NCBI RefSeq assembly: GCF_000167355.1
Contig: NZ_AAEW02000005.1
Location: 164,522 to 228,521, forward strand
DNA from: Desulfuromonas acetoxidans DSM 684
Lineage (GTDB): Bacteria; Desulfobacterota; Desulfuromonadia; Desulfuromonadales; Desulfuromonadaceae
Direction: 5' to 3'
Length of the DNA: 64,000 nt
Shown here: piece by piece, positions 54,919-64,000 of the stretch
How positions within the stretch are numbered: the first letter of the stretch is position 1
Layout of the letters: every line of letters begins with the position of its first letter
Made by a program: the position numbers and the translations under genes
The notes under the pieces: generated by a model
Databases searched by the model: none
Seen by the model: the letters and a program-made list of their open reading frames with translations, nothing else
Told to the model about the DNA's origin: nothing

Positions 54919-55475
54919 AGCAAAAAACGCTCAACCACGCGATGCACAGCACCATCAGGTGTCAGTTCACCGGCAAACAACTTCACAGCAGTGAGGGGAA
55001 TCGTCAGGTCCAGCTTCAACGGTGCGACCGTCTCATGAAATGAGTGACGATGAAAGCGCGCTACGGTGATATGGGGATGAAAAGAGCGCGACGGCTGCGG
55101 CACTTCAATACCGCACGCGGTACAAACCTCATTGACCCGCCGATACAACCGATTCAGAGCTGCAGTTGGCACGAGTCGCGCGGCCACCACATGGGGTCGG
55201 CGAGCGGGGAAAAGCTCTAATTGATCAGCAACAACACCAGAGGCTGCAAGTCTGGCAACCACTGGTGCCAGTTGTTCAGCAAGTGTGGCCAAAAGAGTCT
55301 GCGGCTGATTACCAAGAAACGCCACAGTCAGATGGTATTGACTCGGGTTTCCCCAGCGAAATGCATCGAATCGCTGCCGCCACAGCCGACACTGGCGCCA
55401 CAACTCCTGCTGTTGTCGTGCTGGAATATCCACAGCAATGAAACAACGGACATCGGCATCATTGTCGACACTCAT
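54906..55475 (-). CDS. thpR: RNA 2',3'-cyclic phosphodiesterase ThpR (LigT family)
   Basis: 189 residues. The two catalytic HxTx motifs of the 2H phosphoesterase fold are at His48-Leu-Thr50 (HLTVAFLG) and His135-Ile-Thr137 (HPHITVAR). It opens 2',3'-cyclic phosphates on RNA and can ligate tRNA halves in vitro. The ATG overlaps the stop of the upstream diguanylate cyclase (ATGA), so it is translated from the same message. Confidence 0.9.
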   Translation of the reverse strand: MSVDNDADVRCFIAVDIPARQQQELWRQCRLWRQRFDAFRWGNPSQYHLTVAFLGNQPQTLLATLAEQLAPVVARLAASGVVADQLELFPARRPHVVAARLVPTAALNRLYRRVNEVCTACGIEVPQPSRSFHPHITVARFHRHSFHETVAPLKLDLTIPLTAVKLFAGELTPDGAVHRVVERFLLHRG

Positions 55476-56668
55476 CCCTTCACCACCCGGTTACGTCCTG
55501 TTTTTTTCGCTTTGTACAACGCCTGATCCGCCCTCTTAATCACGCCATCCAGATCAGCCCCCTTGTGCCAATGCGATACGCCAATACTTACCGTAACACG
55601 CAGTGATGGTTGTCGATCTTTTGTCGCAACAACGCGACGTGGTCTTTTTTCCGGTCGTGGTTTCTGGCGCAGGACAAAAGGCGTGTCAGCAATGGATTGG
55701 CGCAACAGATCCAGCGCGTCGTTAACTCTCTCGACATCGCGACGATAAAACAATACGACAAACTCTTCACCACCATAGCGAAAGGCTTTTCCGCCATTGG
55801 ACACAGCAGCCAATCGCCCAGCAACCCGCTTGAGAACCTGATCACCAACATCGTGGCCGTGGGTATCATTGACCTTTTTAAAATGATCAATATCGACAAT
55901 GGCAAGGCTGTAACCGGATGAGCGCCGATTGACGAAATCGAGAAATGCCCGGCGACTCGGTAAACCAGTCAGTTCATCACGAAAAGCCAGTGTATAAGAG
56001 CGTTCAAAAACACTGACCAGCACAATCAGGATCAAAAGCCCATGCAACACGACAACAGGAACCCGAGCCTGGACATCAGAAAGTTGAGCCGTGCAAATCA
56101 ACAGCAGTGCCCACAACAGCACGCTTGATTCCATGCTGGGCCGCCACACCACTCTGAGTAGCAGGGCCAACGCGACCAGTGTAACGATGATTTCGTACAG
56201 AGAGAGATTAAGGGAAAAAGGAACAAAGGGAGTAGAAAAGGACCAGTGTAACGCGACCAGCCGTTGGTACTCTTCAGCCAGGGTGGTCGCCAAAACAAAC
56301 AGCACGACAGGCTGCATCACGATCAAGCCAAGACGATACAACATTGCCAGGGAAACAACCGGCCGTTCTCCGACCACTGACAAAAGCAACAGATTGACCG
56401 GCAGAAGCAGTTGCCACGCCGGAAATAAATCAATAAACCCGCTCAGAACACATTCATGGACAACAAGCAGCACACACAGCAACACCAGCCGTGAGCAGGA
56501 GAAACGCCAACTCACCAACAATGCCGCAACTATCAATAAGGCTGCAATGGTCGGCAACAGGGTTGTCAGAACATGTGATTGTGGAGCCCACAGCCAGCCC
56601 CCCAGAACAGGCAAAGCAACCAGTATCCCGGGAAACATCAGTGACAGCAGAGCGGATTTGCACCTCAC
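55472..56668 (-). CDS. Membrane-bound diguanylate cyclase (GGDEF)
   Basis: 398 residues with GTG start (AGGAG 11 bases upstream). Residues 1-225 hold seven or eight transmembrane helices with no recognised sensor family. The GGDEF domain begins DELTGLPSRRAF (231) and has an intact active site RYGGEEF (Gly299-Gly300-Glu301-Glu302-Phe303), VDIDHFKKVNDTHGHDVGD upstream. No RxxD inhibitory site is seen before the GGEEF, so feedback inhibition may be absent. An Arg/Lys-rich insertion (about 325-345) is unusual. Makes c-di-GMP from GTP. Confidence 0.9.
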   Translation of the reverse strand: MRCKSALLSLMFPGILVALPVLGGWLWAPQSHVLTTLLPTIAALLIVAALLVSWRFSCSRLVLLCVLLVVHECVLSGFIDLFPAWQLLLPVNLLLLSVVGERPVVSLAMLYRLGLIVMQPVVLFVLATTLAEEYQRLVALHWSFSTPFVPFSLNLSLYEIIVTLVALALLLRVVWRPSMESSVLLWALLLICTAQLSDVQARVPVVVLHGLLILIVLVSVFERSYTLAFRDELTGLPSRRAFLDFVNRRSSGYSLAIVDIDHFKKVNDTHGHDVGDQVLKRVAGRLAAVSNGGKAFRYGGEEFVVLFYRRDVERVNDALDLLRQSIADTPFVLRQKPRPEKRPRRVVATKDRQPSLRVTVSIGVSHWHKGADLDGVIKRADQALYKAKKTGRNRVVKG

Positions 56669-56774
56669 CGAAACTCAGCTCCTGTACAGAAATAAAAAAG
56701 GAGGAACACGCGTGAATGATGGCTCAAACATAGCGTCGTTCCTCCTTAGTGTCAAACCGATGTTAGCCTACTCT

Positions 56775-57110
56775 TCAGCACGAAGCCATTTGCGCCTCAC
56801 AGTTATCGGGAATCATCCTCACCGGGATGTTAAGTTCTTCCATCAGGCCCACCAGCCCCTGACTGATCGCAGGCTCGGCATAGATGGAACGACGCGGTGA
56901 CAGACCGTTCTGCAATTTATACAGATAGAGGGAGTATGCCGCAACTTGAGTCACATGACGCATCCGTTGACACAGGCGTTCACACTCCTGCATCACATCC
57001 AGTGTCATGATCCGCCACTGACGATTCTGTGCTTCCTGATAACTCTTGCGGGTAACGGTTTCATAGTTGACCAGCCGTGTTAATGTGGTATTGCTGATTT
57101 CGATGATCAT
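56775..57110 (-). CDS. Hypothetical protein
   Basis: 111 residues from MIIEISNTTLTRLVNYETV. Predicted mixed alpha/beta, no signal peptide, with LTRLVNYETVTRKSYQEAQNRQWRIMTLDVMQECERLCQRMRHV in the middle. No family is recognised. A good GGGGAGAG upstream of the ATG and a clean stop support it as a gene; the ORF is open 28 codons further upstream without support. Confidence 0.55.
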   Translation of the reverse strand: MIIEISNTTLTRLVNYETVTRKSYQEAQNRQWRIMTLDVMQECERLCQRMRHVTQVAAYSLYLYKLQNGLSPRRSIYAEPAISQGLVGLMEELNIPVRMIPDNCEAQMASC

Positions 57111-57290
57111 GATTTCTCTCCCCATTGCAACAGAATACACATCACGGCACCAGCGGTTTTTACGATGCCGTATACAACACCATAAAGACAACATATCTCA
57201 TTTTCTACCAGCTATCAATATTTACTCAGAAAATCATCCGTGTTATGAGAGGGGGAGAATGGTTCCAAGCAGGATTGCCTTAAAGAGTAT

Positions 57291-57318
57291 TTGATCAAAT
57301 AGAGGCGCTTGATACACT
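57291..57318 (+). promoter_or_regulatory. Promoter candidate for the nitroreductase gene
   Basis: TTGATC (57291-57296), 16-base spacer, TACACT (57313-57318), 45 bases before the start codon. Confidence 0.4.
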
Positions 57319-57362
57319 TCACTGAGAATACATGTTGAACTTTGATCTGAAAGGACTCACCC

Positions 57363-57965
57363 ATGGAGATCTTTGAAAGTATCGCGGCACGTCGTGCCGT
57401 CAAACATTTTGACCCACAACATTCGATGTCCGAGGAGGAGAAACAACGCCTGCTCTCGGCAGCCGTACTCTCGCCAACAGCGTTCAATATTCAGAATTGG
57501 CGATTTATCGTCGTCGAAGATCCAGCCTTGCGTCAGAAGATCCGCGAGGCGGCCTGGGGACAAGCCCAGGTGACGGATGCCTCACTGTTGGTTATTCTGT
57601 GTGCTGACCTCAAAGCCTGGGAAAAAGAACCACAGCGCTATTGGCGCGATGCCACCAAAGAGGCCCAAGAGTTTATCCTTCCGGCCATCGACAACTACTA
57701 CCGCGGCAAAGAGAGTGTCCAACGCGATGAAGCCATGCGTTCGTGTGGCCTCGCCGCCCAGACATTGATGCTGGCTGCTCAGGGATTGGGGTACGACTCG
57801 TGTCCAATGGACGGATTTGATTTTGATGCGGTCGGCAAACTGATCAACCTGCCCGACGATCATGTCATCACCATGTTTGTCGCTATTGGCAAGCAAACTC
57901 AGCCACCGTGGCCGCGCCCGGGGCAACTGGCACTTGACGAGGTGGTGATCAAAAACCACTTCTAA
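57363..57965 (+). CDS. Nitroreductase family protein
   Basis: 200 residues, MEIFESIAARRAVKHFDPQHSMSEEEKQRLL, with the FMN-binding RRAVK and SPTAFNIQNWRFIVVED motifs and AAQGLGYDSCPMDGFD. Members are FMN-dependent NAD(P)H oxidoreductases acting on nitro compounds, quinones or flavins. AAAGGA precedes the ATG. Length is normal for the family. Physiological substrate unknown. Confidence 0.9.
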   Translation: MEIFESIAARRAVKHFDPQHSMSEEEKQRLLSAAVLSPTAFNIQNWRFIVVEDPALRQKIREAAWGQAQVTDASLLVILCADLKAWEKEPQRYWRDATKEAQEFILPAIDNYYRGKESVQRDEAMRSCGLAAQTLMLAAQGLGYDSCPMDGFDFDAVGKLINLPDDHVITMFVAIGKQTQPPWPRPGQLALDEVVIKNHF

Positions 57966-57991
57966 CCATTGCCAACGCGGCACAACGAAAG

Positions 57992-58019
57992 AGGCCCTGC
58001 AGAAAATTCTGCAGGGCCT
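57992..58019. terminator. Hairpin terminator between nitroreductase and acnA
   Basis: Long inverted repeat AGGCCCTGCAGAA / TTCTGCAGGGCCT. T-runs are weak on both sides, but its place between convergent genes suggests termination of both. Confidence 0.65.
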
Positions 58020-58047
58020 TGTCTCTGTATCAACAACGCAAAAAAGC

Positions 58048-60690
58048 TTACTCTGCGACCAACTGATTCAGCACATAGCGCAGAATACCGCCACTGCGAT
58101 AGGCTTTAAGCTCCTCTTCGGTATCCAGGCGGCACAACAGCTCCGCTTGCCCCTGGCGGCCATCATCATAGACGATCTCCATGGTCAGGCTGCATTTGGC
58201 ACTGAGCTGTTCGCCCAAACCACGGATGGTGATCTTCTCCTTACCAGTCAATCCTAGAGATTCACGGTTTTGCCCAGCGGCAAACTGCAAAGGCAGCACC
58301 CCCATTCCAAGAAGATTGGAACGATGAATTCGCTCAAAGCTCTCGGCAATCACCGCCCTCACCCCTTGCAGCAAGGTGCCTTTAGCCGCCCAGTCACGAC
58401 TGGACCCGGTGCCATACTCTTTACCGGCCACCACGACCAACGGGATTCCCTTCTGTTGGTAATCCATCGCAGCAGTAAAAATGGGTTTAATTTCATCATC
58501 AAGAAGATCGCGGGTATATCCACCAACAACATCCGGCACCATTTCATTACGAATGCGAATATTGGCAAAGGTCCCGCGCATCATCACTTCATGATTGCCA
58601 CGCCGTGAACCATAGGAGTTGAAATCTTCAGGTTCAACGCCGTGGGAACGCAGATAATCGGCGGCAGGGCTGTTGGCAGCAATTGCTCCGGCCGGTGAGA
58701 TATGGTCTGTAGTAATGGAGTTGCCTAATTTGGCCAGGATCGATGCCGATTCAATATCGTCCTGATTATTGGGTAAAGTGAAAAAGGTCGGCAATCGGAT
58801 GTAGGTTGAATCCTCATCCCAGGGATAAAGCTGACTATCTGCAACATCCATGTTTTGCCACTGTTCATCGCCACTAAACACATCGGCATATTGGGTTTGG
58901 AACATATCACCACTGACCAAAGAAACGGCTGCGGCAACTTCCGTCGTTGAGGGCCAGATATCTTTGAGATAAACCGGATTACCGGAAACATCTTCACCAA
59001 GCGGCTCTCGGGATAGATCAATACGCATGGTTCCAGCCAGGGCATAAGCGACAACAAGTGGCGGTGAAGCCAACCAGTTGGATTTTGTCAACGGGTGGAT
59101 CCGTCCTTCAAAGTTGCGGTTTCCAGACAACACGGAGCACACGTTGAGATCCCCTTGTTCAATGGCAGCGCCGATCAGCTCCGGCAATGGCCCGGAATTG
59201 CCGATACAGGTGGTACAACCATAACCAACAAGATTGAACCCTAAAGCATCGAGATGCGTTTGCACACCTGATTTGTTCAAATAGTCGCTGACCACCTTGG
59301 ACCCGGGAGCCAGTGATGTCTTCACCCATGGTTTGGTTTTCAACCCCAGCTCGTTGGCCTTCTTAGCCAACAATCCGGCACACAGCATCACCGCCGGATT
59401 GGAGGTATTGGTACAGGATGTGATGGCGGCAATCACGACATCACCATGCGTCAAGGAATACTCTGCCCCGGCAACATCAGCACGAGCATCTTGATCAACA
59501 TCAGGTTGATCGGCAACCATTACTTCCCCAAACACCCGTCCCACGTCAACCATGGCAACCCGATCTTGAGGGCGTTTCGGACCAGCCAGACTGGATTGTA
59601 CCGTGGCCAGATCGAGATCAAGCACATCAGTAAACTCAGGATCGGCAACCGAGGAATCCCGCCATAGCCCCTGTGCCTTGCAATAGGCTTCAACAACCGC
59701 CACCTGCTGCTCAGATCGACCACTGAGTTTCAGATAATTCAGGGTTAATTGATCCACCGGAAAGAAGCCACAAGTCGCGCCATATTCCGGTGCCATATTG
59801 GCGATGGTCGCACGATCAGCCAGTGGCAGTACATCAAGCCCCTCACCAAAGAATTCTACAAACTTTCCAACCACACCTTTTTGGCGCAACATCTGAGTGA
59901 CGGTCAGGACAAGGTCAGTGGCTGTTATGCCCTCACCGAGGCTTCCGTGAAGGTGAAAACCGATCACATCGGGAATCAACATAGAGATCGGCTGCCCCAG
60001 CATCGCCGCTTCCGCTTCAATACCACCAACGCCCCAGCCGAGCACGGCAAGACCATTAATCATGGTGGTGTGACTATCGGTTCCCACCAGGGTATCCGGA
60101 GATAACATGGTAGAACCATCGGCCTGTTGGTTATGAACAACACTGGCCAGATATTCGAGGTTGACCTGATGACAGATGCCGGTCCCCGGAGGAACTACCC
60201 GGAAATTTTCAAAGGCCTGCTGCCCCCAGTGCAGAAACCGGTAACGTTCGCGATTGCGCTCCATCTCAATGGCCACGTTATCGGCAAAGGCCTGATCATC
60301 GCCAAAGCGTTCGACGGTAACGGAATGGTCGATAACCAGATCCACAGGAATCTGAGGATTAACCACTGAAGGGTCTGCACCATGTGATGCCACCGCATCG
60401 CGCATCGCCGCCAGATCGACAATAGCCGGCACTCCGGTAAAATCCTGCATGAGCACTCGTGTCGGTCGCCAGGCGATCTCCATCCGCTCTGACTGGGGTT
60501 TCCATTCAGCCAGGGCCATAATATCGGCTTGCGGCTCGGAAAAACGTAACAGGTTTTCCAAAAGAATTTTGATCGTTTTCGGTAAACGATCCAGATTGGC
60601 GGATAAAGATGATGCGGCATGAGGAAGACTGTAGTACTGGTAATCCTGACCCGAAACGGTGAGGGTATGGGGTGCAACCTGTAGCGACAT
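58048..60690 (-). CDS. acnA: Aconitate hydratase AcnA
   Basis: 880 residues from MSLQVAPHTLTVSG, the AcnA/IRP1 type. Iron-sulfur ligands appear in TSCTNTSNPAV and GYGCTTCIGNSGPL; the C-terminal swivel domain has GSSRDWAAKGTLLQGVRAVIAESFERIHRSNL. It interconverts citrate and isocitrate in the TCA cycle, which fits complete oxidation of acetate in Desulfuromonas-like bacteria. TGGAGGCG precedes the ATG at 60690; the ORF extends to 60828 but without homology or ribosome-binding site. A palindrome lies upstream. Confidence 0.95.
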   Translation of the reverse strand: MSLQVAPHTLTVSGQDYQYYSLPHAASSLSANLDRLPKTIKILLENLLRFSEPQADIMALAEWKPQSERMEIAWRPTRVLMQDFTGVPAIVDLAAMRDAVASHGADPSVVNPQIPVDLVIDHSVTVERFGDDQAFADNVAIEMERNRERYRFLHWGQQAFENFRVVPPGTGICHQVNLEYLASVVHNQQADGSTMLSPDTLVGTDSHTTMINGLAVLGWGVGGIEAEAAMLGQPISMLIPDVIGFHLHGSLGEGITATDLVLTVTQMLRQKGVVGKFVEFFGEGLDVLPLADRATIANMAPEYGATCGFFPVDQLTLNYLKLSGRSEQQVAVVEAYCKAQGLWRDSSVADPEFTDVLDLDLATVQSSLAGPKRPQDRVAMVDVGRVFGEVMVADQPDVDQDARADVAGAEYSLTHGDVVIAAITSCTNTSNPAVMLCAGLLAKKANELGLKTKPWVKTSLAPGSKVVSDYLNKSGVQTHLDALGFNLVGYGCTTCIGNSGPLPELIGAAIEQGDLNVCSVLSGNRNFEGRIHPLTKSNWLASPPLVVAYALAGTMRIDLSREPLGEDVSGNPVYLKDIWPSTTEVAAAVSLVSGDMFQTQYADVFSGDEQWQNMDVADSQLYPWDEDSTYIRLPTFFTLPNNQDDIESASILAKLGNSITTDHISPAGAIAANSPAADYLRSHGVEPEDFNSYGSRRGNHEVMMRGTFANIRIRNEMVPDVVGGYTRDLLDDEIKPIFTAAMDYQQKGIPLVVVAGKEYGTGSSRDWAAKGTLLQGVRAVIAESFERIHRSNLLGMGVLPLQFAAGQNRESLGLTGKEKITIRGLGEQLSAKCSLTMEIVYDDGRQGQAELLCRLDTEEELKAYRSGGILRYVLNQLVAE

Positions 60691-60769
60691 AACGCCTCCA
60701 TAAAAATAGAAGAACTGGGTGAATTTCGACGACGGAAATAATACGTTACACTGAAGCTGGCTGGAGTCT

Positions 60770-60782
60770 GTGTTGACAACAC
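60770..60782. promoter_or_regulatory. Perfect palindrome in the acnA / J-domain intergenic region
   Basis: GTGTTG-A-CAACAC, a 6-1-6 inverted repeat 80 bases before acnA and 92 before the J-domain gene, of the right size for a dimeric regulator or operator. Confidence 0.35.
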
Positions 60783-60873
60783 CATAATTCCGATGAGACA
60801 AACAGGGATATAGCGTCAACATTATCATTGTCTTATGTTAAGTCAAGAACAGGAATCATTCCCAGAGGATCAT

Positions 60874-61182
60874 ATGAATTATCATCAGTTGAAAAACGCC
60901 TTGGAACTGTTTGCCATTCAGGACCGCGCCAGCCTCAAAGAGATCAAATTGCGGCATAAAGCTCTGGTTAAAAAACATCATCCTGATGCCGGAGGTGACG
61001 ATTCAGAAGCGATTCGCAACATCAACGAAGCCTATCAGTGTCTGATGGATTACTGTTCAACGTACCGTTTCTCATTTAGTCATGAAGAATTTATGGTGCA
61101 AAACCCGGAAGAACGCTTGCGTGAGCAATTTTCCTATGATCCGGTCTGGGGAGGTCGTGATCCGGACAAAAAACATCTTTAG
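60874..61182 (+). CDS. Small J-domain protein
   Basis: 102 residues from MNYHQLKNALELF. A single J-domain with the HPD tripeptide (VKKHHPDAGGDD, about residues 39-50) needed to stimulate DnaK ATPase, followed by a short unrecognised tail (EERLREQFSYDPVWGGRDPDKKHL). No Gly/Phe or zinc region, so it is a type III DnaJ relative recruiting DnaK to an unknown client. GAGGATC precedes the ATG; the longer start at 60835 lacks a ribosome-binding site. Divergent from acnA. Confidence 0.8.
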   Translation: MNYHQLKNALELFAIQDRASLKEIKLRHKALVKKHHPDAGGDDSEAIRNINEAYQCLMDYCSTYRFSFSHEEFMVQNPEERLREQFSYDPVWGGRDPDKKHL

Positions 61183-61395
61183 CAGGACACGAGCTGTCAC
61201 TTTGGAAAGAAAAACTGCCAAATATCTTGAACGATTAATTGTTCAGATCATTCTGAAGTCTTAGCTTGCAGGTAAGCTCAGGAAGCGTAACGAAACCAAC
61301 GGACAAGTAGCCAGAATCAACGAATGGCATTAACTGCTAAGGGCAATCACGTGATGTTAAAAACCCGTTTTTCAGTTGCCCATCCATAAACTCGA

Positions 61396-61417
61396 CAGAC
61401 TGTTTTTCATCAGCTTG
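61396..61417. repeat. Diverged relative of the MITE-like element's right end
   Basis: CAGACTG-TTTTTC-ATCAGCTTG resembles the hairpin end at 25052-25073 (CAGGCTG-TTTTTC-AACAGCCTG), preceded in both by CCATcCATAa/gg-like sequence and followed by TTAG. It abuts the stop codon of the EAL gene and may act as its terminator hairpin. Confidence 0.4.
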
Positions 61418-64000
61418 TTAGGTATGTCTGGAACAGGGGGGGATCTCACTGGCCGGTACAGGAGGGCTGAAATGATAGCCCTGCCCCATATCGCAGCCGA
61501 TCTCTTTGACCGACTGAAGAATTTCTGCGCTGTCGATAAATTCCGCCACAACTTTCATATCAGAGCGATGGGCAAACTGGACAATTGAAGAGATCAACTC
61601 ACGGGTTCTTTCATCCTGATTGATCGCCTGAACCAGCGAGCCGTCAATTTTGATCACATCGGCACTCACCTGCGTGAGATAACTGAAGTTGGAATAACCG
61701 CTGCCAAAATCATCTATAGAGATCTGACACCCCAATTCTTTCAGATAACGGATGGTCTCCAGAGCCTGATCATAGTTCTGGATATTCTCTGTTTCCACCA
61801 CTTCCAGCACCAAGCGGTCAATCACATCATAACGCAATGCCGTATCCACGATGAGCTGAACCGTTTCCTTACGCAGCAGATCATCCACCGTGAAATTGAT
61901 GGAAAAATGACAGACTTTGTCCTTAAAAAAGGCACATGCCTGTTCAATCATGGCATGGGTCATATAAGCGTAAAACTGAGTCTGCTTGAGTACAGGCAAG
62001 AAAAGTCCAGGCGGCACTGGAGTGCCGTCCTTATCGAGAAGACGCATCAGAGTTTCGAATTTACAGATCTGACCAGTGCTCAAATCAATGATCGGCTGAT
62101 AGTAGGCCACGAGTCGCCCTTCGGTCATCGCCTGCTGAACCGTATCAATCCAATACATTTTCTGCTTGTATTCATCACTGTCGGCCAAATCCTGATTGTA
62201 GATCATCAAGCGTAGGTTCTGGCGTTTGGCTTCTTTAAGTGCACTGTCAGCACACGTCAGCAGGTTCTCCTGACGACAGGCAATTCCAACCGTCAGGGTA
62301 ATGGGAATCTCCGTATTCATGGTATCTTCGAGACAGAATTTCTTTTGAGAAAACTGATCGAGAAACGCGTCCATGGTGGAAGAAAAATTTTCAACCCGCG
62401 GAGAAAGGACCGCAAAAATATCTGCATTAAGCCGATACAAAGTGGTCTTGGTGCCACCATAAAACAAGGACAAAGACTCGCCAATATACTTGAGAATCAT
62501 ATCTCCGGTTTCAGTGCCATAAAGTTTATTGACCCCATGAAAACTCACCATATCTATCAGAGCCAGACATTGATCCGCCGGCCCCCGTTCAATATCACGC
62601 AACAACTTAAAGCGACTTCCCAGTGCCGTCACGGTGTCAGTGGAGAACGCCAGTTGCAACTGTTCACGTTTTTCCAGCAATTCAGTAATGTCATAACGCG
62701 CAGCGATGTATTCGAGGATATTTCCGTTATCATCGGTAATCGGCATGATCACCTGTTGGGTATAAAACGGCTTGTTATTTTTACCAAGATTTTTAGATGA
62801 CCCGCGCCACACCATCCCAGCTTGAATGGTATCCCACAGCTCCTTAAATACCTTTTTGGGTGTACTGGGATGACGAAACAAATTATGAGGCTTGCCAAGC
62901 ATCTCATCCGCTGTATAACCGGTGACACGTTGGAAGGATTCGTTGGTATAGGTGATGTGACCGGTTAAATCCCCCTTGGACACCATGCACGATAAATCCA
63001 ACAACTTCTTATATTGTTCCAGCTCATGCATATGGGCCTGACGATTGCGGTCAAGCCGGTGAATATGACGATTGACATAAAGAGCGACACTCAGACCGAA
63101 CAACAGGTTGAGTATCAACAACAACAGCCCGCGGTTGATTTTATCTCGTGAAGCCTGATTAGCTTGAGCAATGCTTTTTTCAAGTTCCAGTTTATGTTCG
63201 TTCAAATAAAAACCGGCACCAATGGTCCAGTTCCAAGGCGGGTAAAATATAAGATAAGACAGCTTTTCCTCAGTGCAGTTATCCCGATTCGGATTGATGT
63301 AATCGTAACGATAAAATGACTGGCCACTGTGACGGGAGATATTTTTCAACTGACGGAAAAGTGTTTTATTGTCATTGACATCGGCCAAAGGTGAAAGATC
63401 TTCATGGTAGGCAGGGTGATGGGACGCATTAAGAAGCAGTTGATCCTGTGGACCGACAATAAAATAGTACCCGTAATCATCATGTCCAAATCGTTCCACA
63501 GAGAGTAACTCGACAACATCACGCTGAACACGTTTCGTCGCATCTTCAAGATCCATCGTGACGACAAAGACACAGTCCAGTCGTTTCAGACAGGTTACAC
63601 CACTGAGGAAGCGATGATTCCGGCCATCGGACAAAACGAGAGTGGATTCATGCCAAGTGATTTTATCCGGTTGTGAAAAACTGGCCTGGATGACAGGTTG
63701 CAAAACCTGATGTAACAGCTCCCCTTTGCCCTCTTCTCCAGAAGTATGCGGATACTCGGATGGGCAATCATCGTAAACAATTTGATCAGCCCGATTGACC
63801 AGGAGGTAGCCCCCCGCACCGTGCACCCAACTGGCTTCAAAAAGGGAACTGACCAGAGAATGCTGCTTTTCAAGACGAGAGACATTCAGGCGTTCCAATG
63901 ACGCCTCAAGACGTTGAACCGTGGCTAGCTTTTCTTCCAGTTCCAGACGAACATGCTCCATCTGCAGCTGTCTGCGCGAGCGAATAGTATCGATCTCGCC
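61418..64000 (-). CDS. Cache-PAS-GGDEF-EAL signalling protein (5' end outside window)
   Basis: At least 860 residues; the frame stays open to the right edge past the ATG at 63961, so the N-terminus is cut. Visible order: coiled coil, Cache-type sensor region (GYYFIVGPQDQLLLNA...WNWTIGAGFYL), transmembrane helix GLLLLILNLLFGLSVALYV, PAS domain (YTNESFQRVTGYTADEMLGKPHNLFRHP), GGDEF-like domain whose signature is degenerate (YRLNADIFAVL), and an EAL domain with ETLMRL, EVVETEN, IDDFGSGYSN, VIKIDGSLV and QGYHFSPP. The EAL catalytic residues look complete, so it is probably a c-di-GMP phosphodiesterase with a regulatory GGDEF. Confidence 0.9.
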   Translation of the reverse strand, partial: GEIDTIRSRRQLQMEHVRLELEEKLATVQRLEASLERLNVSRLEKQHSLVSSLFEASWVHGAGGYLLVNRADQIVYDDCPSEYPHTSGEEGKGELLHQVLQPVIQASFSQPDKITWHESTLVLSDGRNHRFLSGVTCLKRLDCVFVVTMDLEDATKRVQRDVVELLSVERFGHDDYGYYFIVGPQDQLLLNASHHPAYHEDLSPLADVNDNKTLFRQLKNISRHSGQSFYRYDYINPNRDNCTEEKLSYLIFYPPWNWTIGAGFYLNEHKLELEKSIAQANQASRDKINRGLLLLILNLLFGLSVALYVNRHIHRLDRNRQAHMHELEQYKKLLDLSCMVSKGDLTGHITYTNESFQRVTGYTADEMLGKPHNLFRHPSTPKKVFKELWDTIQAGMVWRGSSKNLGKNNKPFYTQQVIMPITDDNGNILEYIAARYDITELLEKREQLQLAFSTDTVTALGSRFKLLRDIERGPADQCLALIDMVSFHGVNKLYGTETGDMILKYIGESLSLFYGGTKTTLYRLNADIFAVLSPRVENFSSTMDAFLDQFSQKKFCLEDTMNTEIPITLTVGIACRQENLLTCADSALKEAKRQNLRLMIYNQDLADSDEYKQKMYWIDTVQQAMTEGRLVAYYQPIIDLSTGQICKFETLMRLLDKDGTPVPPGLFLPVLKQTQFYAYMTHAMIEQACAFFKDKVCHFSINFTVDDLLRKETVQLIVDTALRYDVIDRLVLEVVETENIQNYDQALETIRYLKELGCQISIDDFGSGYSNFSYLTQVSADVIKIDGSLVQAINQDERTRELISSIVQFAHRSDMKVVAEFIDSAEILQSVKEIGCDMGQGYHFSPPVPASEIPPCSRHT

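Overview
The window looks like chromosome from a Gram-negative, probably anaerobic deltaproteobacterium, most likely Desulfuromonas or a close relative (Desulfuromonadales). This rests on the gene mix rather than on a marker gene: a short NifB with NifV, two TRAP carriers, a selenocysteine-containing SelW-like protein, AcnA-type aconitase, outer-membrane proteins (porin, PldA, OmpA-like lipoprotein) and several c-di-GMP enzymes. No rRNA, tRNA, CRISPR array, prophage or intact insertion sequence was seen.

Layout. 1-6.5 kb: thioesterase (cut by the left edge), SHOCT lipoprotein, porin, rRNA-methyltransferase-like enzyme with a DUF4197 lipoprotein, and a B12-binding radical SAM protein. 6.7-11.7 kb: a TAXI-type TRAP transporter operon (binding protein, fused permease with a lipoyl-like insert, small protein) and an AEC carrier. 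11.9-15.2 kb: ovoA-ovoB, an ovothiol operon with overlapping stop and start codons. 15.3-19.8 kb: small membrane zinc-ribbon protein, then an exonuclease / SelW-like selenoprotein / SprT operon, cold-shock protein, GreA/GreB-like factor, SlyD-like isomerase and OmpA-like lipoprotein. 19.8-24.5 kb: pldA, then nifB - glutamine amidotransferase - nifV - GNAT acetyltransferase, preceded by a sigma-54-like promoter and a terminator just before nifB. 25-30.5 kb: small proteins, an S1-domain protein and a large YD-repeat lipoprotein. 30.6-36.3 kb: a leftward run TPR lipoprotein - LolB-like lipoprotein - oligopeptide binding protein - OppB-like permease - PsiE-like protein, lacking the other ABC subunits. 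36.5-47 kb: two aminotransferases flanking recJ, a TPR protein and the classic queA-tgt-yajC-secD-secF block. 47.2-52.5 kb: a second AEC carrier, a repeat-filled 700-bp gap, and a TatT-DctP-DctQ-DctM (TRAP-TPR) operon. 52.6-64 kb: YCII protein, DUF1015 and YkgJ proteins, ThpR, a membrane diguanylate cyclase, nitroreductase, acnA, a J-domain protein and a Cache-PAS-GGDEF-EAL protein that runs off the right edge.

The best observations are an in-frame UGA in a CxxU motif with a SECIS-like hairpin (16305-16523), missed by ordinary ORF calling; the nifB leader, which looks like a sigma-54 promoter followed by a conditional terminator; the ovothiol operon in a probable anaerobe; and two families of dispersed intergenic repeats. 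Many starts were moved inside the longest ORF because a clear Shine-Dalgarno sequence or signal peptide marks the internal start; these choices are given in each entry.
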